A DNA stretch of 64,000 nucleotides from Polyodon spathula. Its lineage: Eukaryota > Chordata > Actinopteri > Acipenseriformes > Polyodontidae. The notes beneath the pieces were generated by a model, which worked only from the letters and a program-made list of their open reading frames with translations, ran no database searches and was not told the origin of the DNA. The position numbers and the translations under genes are program-made. Shown here piece by piece: positions 13,716-25,875 of the stretch. How positions within the stretch are numbered: the stretch's first letter is position 1; each line of letters begins with the position of its first letter. The stretch lies in NCBI RefSeq assembly GCF_017654505.1, contig NC_054539.1, positions 72,680,913 to 72,744,912 of the forward strand, written 5' to 3'.

Positions 13716-16563
13716 ATATATCTATATATATATTATATTATATATATATCTATGTCAACAAAATAATCTGTCTGTCTGTGTTTGTGCCTTGATTTGTGTA
13801 CCTCCCTCGTTCTGTGTTTATATGTTAGATTTTAGGCATAATCAGTTCTTTAAATTAATTCGGTTTTAGCTCTGTGAGCTTAGATTTAATCAACCAGAAT
13901 AACCCTTTGACTAGTTATACTGTGTGTCTGTAAAACCAAGACATTTGATACAAAAGCACATAGAAGTAAAGGGGAACAAAACTTGGATAGTAATTTAATT
14001 ACGCCTTGCAAACCTACCAGCTGGAGACTCTGAATAGAATAAATTAATGTTACCTTTTTTTGTTTCAAAATCAGACTTTCCTGGTCTTGTAGGCTCTCTA
14101 TCCTTTACGGACAATCCCTAGCGTGATATCGATGTGGAATCTCTTTTTTCTAATTATATATCAACACTGGATTCATTCTTTGTCACTATACATACAACTT
14201 CAGGAAGAGTAAAGTTTTTTGTCAGATTACTTTGGTATAGATGTTGAATAGTATCACATTGAGTAGAAATTGGATGTGAATTTATATCTCTGTGTAAACA
14301 GACTGAGTGACAGTTTTTTAATGAACATCTGAAAAGCGATCAAATTCAAAGCTCTCCACAAACAATGAAACAAATCACATCAGGACAAGGATCAGGAATG
14401 CCTTTATGTGGTCTCTACCATGTAAGCCATAAGTTTACATGTGACAGGAAGGTTCAAAGTGGTGTATTTCCCTGGGAAAACAATGGTCATCAGTAGATTG
14501 CTAACGTGAAGGTAGTAGAGGTTGTTTCTGTATGACTACTACTATTCTCAGGCAATCAAAAGCAAAACAGGGATCAGGATGTCTTAATCAGTTCAGACAC
14601 TATTATTGAAAGCAATCTATTAATAGTGTCACAATAAGCAGAAAAAACACCCAATTACAATTTCCTTCATAAATGTGACTTTTTATGTTTGCCAGGTAGT
14701 AATTCTGAATCACGCATTTTGGTAGCTTGGGAATTCTGATAACTTGTAAAGCAGTGTGAAAAGAGAGCTAGCAGTCATTGCGGTTGTGCATCTGTGAAAA
14801 GTCTCTATTCCTGCAGAAAATGCAAAGAAGGTTTGCATTAACAGAGAGTGGGAGGTGGCCGAAGGGACAACTAGTTTCCATTGCTATTGATATGTGCTCA
14901 AAGGCATATGTTCAAAGGCATGCCTTTTATATTATTTGTTCATGGTCAAACTAAAAGAAATCTCAAAATGCGCAAAAAACAATATACTTTTTATACCTGC
15001 TTACTGTTATTTAATTCGTTGCAGTAGTGTTAGTTTGGTAGTGGTGGAACAATGAGTTCTCTTTGACTTCAACCCAAAAACTGTCAGGCAGCATGCTTGG
15101 CCCCTCTTCAGGTACCAATGAGTGTGAAGTCAGAATGAATAAAGTGAATTAAATGGTACCCAAGGCAACATTAAAACCACTTGAACAATACATTAAAAAA
15201 ACCCATCTGAACCCTGTGTGCCTCAAGTGGACCTGGAAGAGGTGGGTAACTATTGAGGACCCCAGCTACATTCACATTTTCATTGTCTGTGCACCACCCT
15301 CTCTTCTCTGTTCAACACCTGATCAAGGTACCGAATCTTAAAAGCTTTATTTTTTTCCTCATCTTTTTTATTAACTGCTCTTGAAACTGCGAGGCACTGG
15401 CTCATTAATTGAATTAATTACTGCAACAAGGAGGCATGCAAAACCTACAGTGCTAGTTAACAGAAATAGGTCTGTATGCTGCTTTGTGAAACTATAAGGG
15501 TCCACAGTTTAAGGCTGAGTTCAAGGTTAGAGTTAGTATTTGGTGATTTAAAGATCAAATTTGTCTGGTTTTCCTAGCTTGGTAACAATTGTGTTTTGTA
15601 TTATTTATTAATACATAAACTTAAAAACAAAACTTTACTATCTTGTTAGCACTTGGGGGGGGCGGACACCTTTTCTTCAACTTTCTTATTTCCCCTACAC
15701 AAGGACCCCCGTCTGCACCACAGAACCTGATTTACAATATCAACCAGACCACTGTGACCCTGGAGTGGAGCCCGCCTTCAGACAACGGGGGCCGTAGTGA
15801 CGTCACCTACAGGATTGTGTGCAGGAAGTGCAGCTGGGAGCAGGGAGAGTGTGCGCCCTGCGGCAGCATCGTTGGATTTGTACCCCAGCAATCTGGATTA
15901 GTTGATACCTCTGCCACCATCGTGGACCTGCTCTCCCACGCCAACTACACCTTTGAGGTTGAAGCTGTGAATGGGGTCTCAGACCTCAGTCGCACCCAGA
16001 GGCTCTTTGCCACAGTCAGCGTTGCGACCAGTCAAGCAGGTAAGATTGTTTGGAAGTTTTATTTTTTTAAAGGATCTTAAGGTAAGGCAATAATGCAACA
16101 TCAGCACTGGGAACAAGCAAAACTAAAGTAATTTAAATGTTTTATTTATTTAAAATAAAGAGAAAGAGTATGACATTTAAATGTATTATTCATTCACAGA
16201 CCCAAACAGCATATCAGTGCAGGTTTCCTAAATAAGAGTTATTCTTCTATTTTTCAGTAATGTTTTCTGCTAAAGTACACAATTGTATTTGAAGTATGGC
16301 AGAGTTTACCAAGGTTCAAAATGAAGGCTCTGCTCGCACTTGATTATACCCCTTTGGCTATCATTAGGCTACATTTAGGCACTGTCCACACTATGCCTTT
16401 AAACCATGATAGTTTCCTTTAAACAGGCTTAAAAGTGCTAAATACGGTTTGCATCCACACTACTCAGGTTTAATGGCGTACTTGAGAACCGGACTCAGAC
16501 CACCTTGGGGGTAGTCTTGAGTCTGGTTCTAATTAGATCGCATCAGGTGTGTGTGTGTGTGTA

Positions 16564-16594
<31 letters not shown>

Positions 16595-17612
16595 ATTAAT
16601 ATTAATATGGGACATAACACTTTCTTTTTTCCCGAATTCAAAAATACCAAATATGTGCACTTTTGAATATTTTTTTTAGACGTTTACTAATCAAAGGTAA
16701 ATTATCAATTTACCTTGTCATTATCAATCTACTGGCAGCCTATATTTTCTTACTGCGCTAAAAGTAACTGTGGCGTCGATCTCCAATAGGTCTCAAATCA
16801 CAAGCCCCTAGATCCACACTCTGAAACATTTATATGGTGTAAATGGTCAATAGACAAATTAATAAGCTAAGCACTTCTTTTTAGTTGCCTCGTGGCGCTG
16901 TCTCCGCCATCAATCATCATACGATGTCATGCATAATGTGAAAATCGCCATGTTGGGCTAAGTTAATAAAAAAAATGTGTACAGGGCAGTATTAATTAAG
17001 TTTGCATACATAGTAATCACCAGGATCTAGTTGTGGTCAGTCTAATTCAGTCTTAGTAGTGTGCGACACCCAGTCTGGAAAAATTCAGTTGTGAGGTCAA
17101 ACCAAAACTGTGCACAACTGATTACGGAATCTGTGCATACTTAGATGAGATGAGTCGGGACAGCTTGAGTCAGATTGTGTGTGGCAGGCTTAAGTCCACT
17201 AATGCCAACTGATATTTTGAATATCCAGCTGCAGTTTACTAGTTTGTGGGCTTGAGTCCTGGCTCTGAGGGACACCTCAACAAAATGTATAGTAATAGAA
17301 CAGGGAAGTCAAAGGTTAATAATCATTTGTTTTGAGAAGATTCAGAAAGAGATGCAAAAGTCAGATTTAATGAGGTATATGTAGTATGTTCATTGTAGGG
17401 TTTTGATGAACCATGAGTTTTGACAGCTGAGTAATTAGTTACATTCACAGCTGGTTTGTCAAACAGTCATGATTCATGTGTTAAGCCATTAGATGTTAAT
17501 GAGTATCTTAAGACTACTGGAGTAGCATATATCCCCTTCCTCATGATTGACAATATTGTCAATGCAACAGTATGGGATAAAATATGTTTGCTACCAGACA
17601 AACTCTTTTTTT

Positions 17613-17685
<73 letters not shown>

Positions 17686-19035
17686 GTACAGCTATTATTG
17701 GTGTTCCTTTAGAGTAATTACATGCGCTCTAATAATGATACTTTATTTGGTTATTAAGGCAAACATAATCAGATCTCATTGTGCTCTTCTACAGTGAAGC
17801 ATCATAAGTAGCAATGCATGTAGTGTGGTCTCAGAGGAGTTTATTGTCATTCAGTGGCAAATCACATCCGGACATGTGAGATCTTTAACCTTTAAAATGA
17901 TTGAATCAAAAAAGCTATTGCTTCTAGGCTTGAGCAACAGCATAGCATCATTTTCTTAAAACTATGTGAGCTAATGTAGTCATTAACAAGCTCTGTTCTT
18001 CAACCAAACAGTGTTTGTTCTGTGTAAATAGACTGTAGTCATGCAAGCAGAACACACTGCTCTAAACATACATGCCTAAACCAGGCTGGAATGAAGATAA
18101 GGCTCCAGCACTTTTTATATCCTTACGCATTAGGTACTGCATTACATGCTACAACTGTAAAATCAATTTCATTTTGGGGGGTTGATCAAAACATGTTTCA
18201 AGTTATGGTTATTTATAATGTAAATGAATGGTGCTCAATGAAATAATGTCAATTAATGGCTGGATCAATAAAGACTGTTTAGGATAGCCTAGAACTAAAG
18301 CACCAAACCTCTACACTAACCCACATATTTAACTTTGTGGTTGATACTGGCAGGGAACTCCTACAATATTTGTCTGTGCAGATTAGAACATGTACAGTCA
18401 GGTGCTTATAAAAGTACTAACTCATTATATGGTCCTGTCTCCCATTTACTCAATGCCAAGCAGTTACTGTGTATGTATTTGTATTACTTAAGGCCAGAAG
18501 GGTAAAGACTTTGCCTCTTTAGTCATTAACTAAAATCTATGAAGAAGTTGTGGTCACAGAGGTGGGGGGTCAATTAACTAAAATGGAAAAAGAAAAATGT
18601 GTAACCATCCTGCACTCCATTTGTTGAGAGGCCAGGCACAAAGAGAGAGATAATTGCTACCAGCCAGTAAAATGAATCTGGGATGAGCCGAATGGGATGA
18701 TGTATGTTTAGTGACAAGGTGCATGTCGGAGATGTACGTATCAGCCTGTTGTGGCTTGCCTCATCAAGGACATAAAGACATGCAAAGGAGACCTGTGAAA
18801 ATCAGTTAGCAAGGCTTCTGTGTGAGCGATTCATAATTACCCATGGCACGTCAACACCAGACAATTAGTGTCCCAATTTTTACAATATTTAGTCATTAAC
18901 TACAATAGAGGGGGAGGGTGGTGGAGAGGCATTTATCTGTAAACTACAGTGTGGTGACATTAGAAAGCTTTAAAACACAGATGGTTTGCTGTTTTGTTTT
19001 GTTTTTTAATTGCCCAAATTAGACCCATATGGCAT

Positions 19036-19068
<33 letters not shown>

Positions 19069-22000
19069 ATTATTTAATTTATTATGATTTAGACCACTGA
19101 TCATGGGGTTTTTAAATATGACACACTCAGATGTTTTTGGTTACCGCTTCTGACCCATTTTAAAATACACAGAGTAGTCCAGAGATCTACAGGTTTTAAT
19201 AGTATGTAGTGCTCCAGATAAGGTTTTGGGTCACTGAGTATTTTCTCTCCAATTTAGACACAATGTGAGTAAAATGTATTTTGGGTGAGTACTTTGAATA
19301 AATACTGAACACACTTTAAATGCTAATTTAAAAATGATGCCGAATTCATATTTGTTCAAATGCGTAAAATTCCCTTAACATAGCGCTGTAACTGGTTAAG
19401 GAGTATATATGGTTTCTATTGTGCCAAAAGACAAGACATAAGAAAATAACTTAATAAATATACAACACAACACTTAGAACTTTTCAACTTGAATCCTAAG
19501 TAAAATATATGTCATATTTACAAATTGCAGCCAATGTATCTTCCCTCACATGTACACATCCACATAAAATTAATTTAAATAACGAATCAATTAGTTTTTA
19601 TTATTTTTTTCCACAAAGCAAATAACATAGCGAAAAACCGAAATGAAGAAATAAATCCTAAAACAATTATTGAAACAAGTTTCAGCCCAAATGAAAGCAG
19701 CAAGAGCCATCTGCGTGGATTTCTGGTGAGATATTAACTCATTGTCCTGAGCCGCAGTCAGTGGGCCTTTGACGTTTCATTTTTTTCCCAAGGCGACAGC
19801 TGAAACGCCTGAGCGAGCTTTAATTGGACTGTCCTGGTATCTAAAACACTGACCACTTCCTGGGCCTGCTTGGGTTCACTGCTGTGAGTGACTACATTAT
19901 TAAACCTAACACCTCATCCTCTCTTTTTGATTAATTTTTACCAAGAGGGGATTGAGTCAGGTTACTGGCAAGTAAATAGGATGTACAGTTTAATAGTTCT
20001 CAATTTAATCACAACCCCTAACAGGAGAGCATGGGAACGTGTATTGTGTGCGTGTGCATGTGTGTGTGTGCGTGAATGCGTGTGTGTGTTTGTGTGCGGA
20101 TAGTAATCCCACAGCAGATGGAGGTTTTACACTTCAACTAATTATACCACAGAAAAAACTGCCTTAGTTGTAATAAAAAAAAAAAGAAAATTGTGTTAGC
20201 TTCTGGATAGTGTTGAATTGGTATTGAGCCTCCTAACCTAATCTTCCTTCTGCTGTGCTGCTAATTCATTTTTAACAGCAGCTGAGTTTAACCATTTGTT
20301 AACCAGTTTCTGCCAGAACACTTAGGCAAATGGCAACACACATGAGTTATATTAACTAATTTTCTCTTCTTGCTAACAATGTGCATCAAATAATATTATA
20401 AATAGCACAGTAGAAACCTATAAACCAGACAGAAGTAGCCCTCAAAGATTCAAGCCAGAATATTCTGTCTAGAATTATAATGGTTATAGGAACAGCAACA
20501 AAACTTAACAAACAGCCTGATTGAGGCAGACTACTGGATGCAGGTGTATAATTCTGCAAGAATAGACAGTGGGTGTTGTTTCTACACAATTCAGGATGGA
20601 GAATCCACAATGTGGATGATTTAAATTGCAGTTGTACAGACAAATTAATGACGGATGACGTCCATGGGTGCTGACAGCTATCTGCAATGCTGACGGACTG
20701 GCAAATACACAATGACATCATGTAGTCTAGTGCTGCAAATAGGAAGTGGCTCGTAGGGCCACCTCCCCCAAACAGAGAGCACACTGCAAGGTGGTGGTAG
20801 GGGAAGAGGAGGAGGCCAAACAAACAAAGCGACATGAATGAAAGCCACACAGAATGACAAATGGTAAAAATTATATAAGATAATAAAAGGAAAACGAAAA
20901 AGAACTGTGACAAATCTATTATTCTGCTGACTGCAGCATTCTGTGGAGATACCCAACAAATGTCATACAATTCTATAAAATTGCACATTTCTAGAGTTGA
21001 TTCTTTCATGCAATAAAATGAATTTAGGTATCCTACTTGAGAATCTGGCCCCGTATATTATCTACACAAAAATAAAAATGTACATAAAACAAATTGTCAT
21101 AGAAAATTACATTGAATTCCTTTGAGCTGTCATGCTTGTGTGCTATTTTTAAGTGACCTGTAGCCTTTGCAAATATGACCCTGTGTATTAGAATGCACTG
21201 ACACAGAAGCACAGCAAGCTTCTCTGAACCAAACAACCAGCCATCATTTACATGATCTCCTGTCACCTAAACTAGTGCAACACAATCTGGAGTATCCACC
21301 CTGAAGCCTCCCACAACCCAGTGACAGCATACACATGTTGCTACCCAACAAGTGTTCGGTTTACCCTTTGATTAGCATTCTTTCCTTAAACCACTGTGCA
21401 GATTATGAGCCTTGCCTTTTTGCTCCAATTCCTGCTTGCCTCTGCATGTTGTTGGCACTGCTGCCAGTTTCAAGTGAGGTTGATCAGAGAAGACACAAAG
21501 GCCCCCCCTGCGGTTCTCTACTTTGTTTCTCCGAGATTCAGTATAAAATGGGCTTTACCAACTGTGACATAGCCTTTATACTTTAGCTACATGGAAATAC
21601 TTTTAAAAAGTGTATCAAAGTATCAAAGGATAGGAAGTCTAAAATTATTCTTGACCTACCAAATGGCCAGATGGTTAACATATGATAGGTGTGTATTGAA
21701 AACAGACCAGCTGGATTTATGTTTAAGACATAAATATAGCAACAACTTTGTTTAAGATTTTGAACTGACTTTTTCTACTTAGATGTGACAATGCAGCAAC
21801 AATAAACACAAATAAATATCATATGAATATATTGTGCATTATTTAAATTCTTTTTAATTGTGTCCTCATACTTACAAGAATCATGGCTCTAAGGTTTTGA
21901 CTGACCCGGTCTCGCACTGTGACATCTGTTGCATTGCACAAAAATAATTGTATTGCATACAAAAAAAAACATTATTATATTTGCTTTCATCGGTATGCTG

Positions 22001-25000
22001 AAAACAAGTAATATATGAAATCTGAAACATCATATTAATCAGTATCCACATAACATACTCCAATAAAAGTCTGATCGGTATTTTTTTCCCCTATTTTGAA
22101 AACGTAATTTTGGAAATGATCTAAACATTAACCATAGTATCACTATTTTATAAAAATAACATAAAAATTTACAACTTGGAAAAAACCTTTGAATTTTAAG
22201 TAATACATGCTGCTATCAGCTGTAACCAGACCACATAAATGCAGCATATTTCAGAGGAATCATCTTTCGGTGCAAAATGAAGGTACAGCTACACACAGCA
22301 AAAGGCCAACCAACAATATTTGAAAAGGTGGTCGCCCTAGCAACCAGTAGTGAAAGTCAATCAGGGTCAGTTAAAATGTTTGCAGAGTTGAAAAATATGG
22401 CAGTGGTTGGCCATTTAAAGTCTTGCAGCAGTTCCAGTATTTTATAACTTAGCTTGCTGTTTACCAATTTCAACTCTCTAATGAGTATGGTTGCTATGGT
22501 GGTCACAGTGAGCAGCTTAGACCCTAGCAACAAAACAATCTAATCATTTTGCTTTTTTTCTGGCTTTCAGTAAATAAAGCTGGTTAAGCAAATTACGTAA
22601 TTATTTTAGTGAAAGTGAAAATAAAGCTATGATTTTACTCTTTCAAGTTCTGTACCTGTTTTATTTTATTTATAATGATTTTTATTTCACATACAAAATG
22701 TTGCAAATTGCACTTTTGTGTTAAGACACTTGAGCAGGCCCCTGGAGTGCATTTTGGATGCTCTTTGTCTTTATTTATAAAATGTCTTTATTTATGAAAC
22801 TCCCGACAATGCTATTTATTATACAAGGTGTGTCTTGTGTTAATAATGACAATTCCAAAAAGAATAAGAATTCAAACCAAGGAAAAAGGGGCATTCAGTT
22901 AAATGCTAGCACAGGGCAGTTCATTCTCATGACACTTGACTGCTAATTTATATCGTCACTTTATCACTACAAAAGAGATATTGTCCAACACATTTGTAAG
23001 GATAACACTAGGGAGCGATAAGGTTATTGATTGATTGCTTGCTGCTTTTTATGGTCTCACTTGCCATTATGGCATTAAATGGTATGGATTGATTGAATCC
23101 GGTGATTCCCAGCTGACCGCTGGCATGTGGTGTAATTTTCTAGTTAAGCGGATCCTCTTTTGTAGCATGTGTCCCAGTTTTACATTACCTGGGAGCCTTT
23201 TTTTTTTTTGCTTTTTTTGCCCTTTTCTTCACATGCAGTAATTTGATGAGAGCTGGGCGGGGAGGTTTGATTCAACAGCTGCAAGGACATTGTGGAGGTC
23301 TCCCAAGGAAAAGGCCTGCCACACTTAACCTGTAGATTTTTTTTTTTTTTTTGGAAATGCCTTCAGATTTGTCTGTCACCCAATCCGTCAGCAATGAATA
23401 ATTTTCATGGAAGGTGCACTTTAATTACTTTCCCATTTAAATTGTATTATCATGCCCTATCTGGGTAATTAATCTCTCCAAGTATCCTGTTTCAGCCTTT
23501 TATTGCTGGCAGACGAGCCCCTAAAGATCCCCCTGAATCACTGTGCTTGAGCGAACATAGTTTCAGTATAGCCCCTGTTCATTTTTTCCCTTGTGCTAGT
23601 GCTTATGAAAGGTGGCACACTGACAGCCCCAAAGCCTACTCTTATCCATCTCCAACCTTCTCTCCTTTGTCTTCTATGGATCACTCCTGATATAATGTTG
23701 TGAAGGGGTAGTTTAGTCACCATGCCTCTGCTGTCCCTATCATCTCTTGAGAAAAAGTTACACTGCAATAAGACACTCATTAGTTCTGCAGTAGAAGATG
23801 CTGTTTTTTGATGACAACTGAAACTTTTCCCCTCCACCCAATACCTCCCCTAAGTACAAGTTAGATTTTTTTGTCCAGTCCGTAGCACCAGTGCCTATTG
23901 TGTCTTTCAGCGTTGCAGGCAAAAGGCAAATCCAGCATTGGGGAGATCCGGGGTCAAAATCTTGTCCTCTCTGGAAATGCTTCCTTCAGTCCTAGACAGA
24001 TTCTTGCACCAGTCATTAATTACGGTACTTAAACACTGCATTCCGTTCTCAGGCTTTCCCTACCAATTTTGTTGAGGCGAATTGCCTAATAGTTAAATAC
24101 CTCAACTGTGCACTTTGTGTAAGTATCTACTTTTATTTGTTCATTGTAATACTTACAGCAGAATGTAAGCGTTTCTATTTATTTATGTATTTGTTTTGGT
24201 ATTTATTTATTTATTTATATTATTGAAATAGATGAAACGTTGCCCTCGGGTGTGAAATAAATGGCCTATTAGGGAAGATTATGGCCTCATCCTCCCAAAG
24301 GAGAATGACAAGAAGCAAGAGAATGCAGCACTCTAATATTCCTCCTTTGAAACCCTTTTTTTTTTTTGGGCTGAATACTAATTGCAGTAGTTAATTCTGG
24401 GCCGGTCCGCAGTGGATGACCTCTTTACAGGTTATGAGGAGGATGACTGATTTAACTCTAATGTGATAAATGGTAACAAGATTACTTTTTGACTTTGTTA
24501 GAACATAAGAACATAAGATATTTTAAGAATGAGAAAAGGCCATTCGGCCCACCTGTGCTCACTCACTTTGATGCAGCATAGTCCGTTAGCACAGGAGAGG
24601 AAGAACAAAAAAAGACGGCTAGCTAAAGGTCTAATTATGGTCACAGAGGGTTATATAGTATTGTTCGTGACAGCATCCACTCTATTCTTGAAGGATCCGA
24701 TTTTCTCTGCTTCAACAGCTCTGTCCGGCTGCCTGTTCCAATGGGTCACCACACTTTATGTGAAAAAGCTTGGTTCTGAATATGGTTTTCCTCAGCTTCC
24801 ACCCTTGGCCCCTAGTTCTGTGACCTGTGACCTGTGAAAAATAATTCTCAGCAGTTCCTTTGTTAAACCCCTTGACAATTTTAAATACTGCTATTAAGTT
24901 GTCTCTGGCTCTACTTCTTTCTAGGCTATACAGATTCAGCTCTTTCAGTCTATCTTCATAACATACCCTTCAATACTGGAATTAATTGTGTTGCTCTCCT

Positions 25001-25790
25001 CTGTACTCTCTCCAATGCCTCACTGTCTATCTTATGACATGGGAACCAGAACTGTACACAGTATTCTATGTGTGGTCGTAGTAGTGCATCTATAATTTTA
25101 ATTAACTTTTCTAGATTTGAATTAGAATGATAATACAATACAAAGCACATATTTTAATTTGTATAATTTCTTTGCTTTTAAAAAAACCGATTGAACAGAA
25201 AGGGATCATTTAAAATAGAACGGGAACATTCTAAACACTACACGTGTGTCCTAAATCATTAATACAGGAAATGCATCCAACAGCTCACAACACTCAATCA
25301 AAAAAATAAGGCAACTAAGTCAAGTAGACAGACATTTGTCAAGATCCTGTATCTGTGTAATAAACTTTCAATATTATCGGTAAATTCTTAACAGTATTTG
25401 TTTTTCACTGATAATCTTAATGAACGAAAAGGATAACAGACTATATAGCTGGCTACAAGGAAAGTAGAACAATAATTTTGTCCATACAGTCATTTAGTGA
25501 TCTTCCTCTGAAAATCTTTTAATCATTCCAATAGTTGCAGAATGCATTCACTTGATTTAATTTAATTAAAAGAAGGTATTGGCTGCCTGTCAATTATGTC
25601 TGTAATTTGAAAGGCACAGTTGTTTTTTTTTTTTTTTTTTCTCTGTATTATAACATTTACAATAATAATAATTATAAAAACCAACAGGAGTTCAAAACAG
25701 AAGTTATTTAATTAGCAACTTACTATGCATAACATCCAGAATAAAGCAAACATCTGTCTGTGTGTATGTGTAGACAGACAACTACATACA

Positions 25791-25875
<85 letters not shown>

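Noticed and set aside
16380..17200. Possible DNA transposon ends around ATCCACACT/TCCACACTA motifs
   Set aside because: The motifs recur, but I could not find a consistent inverted pair or a target duplication.
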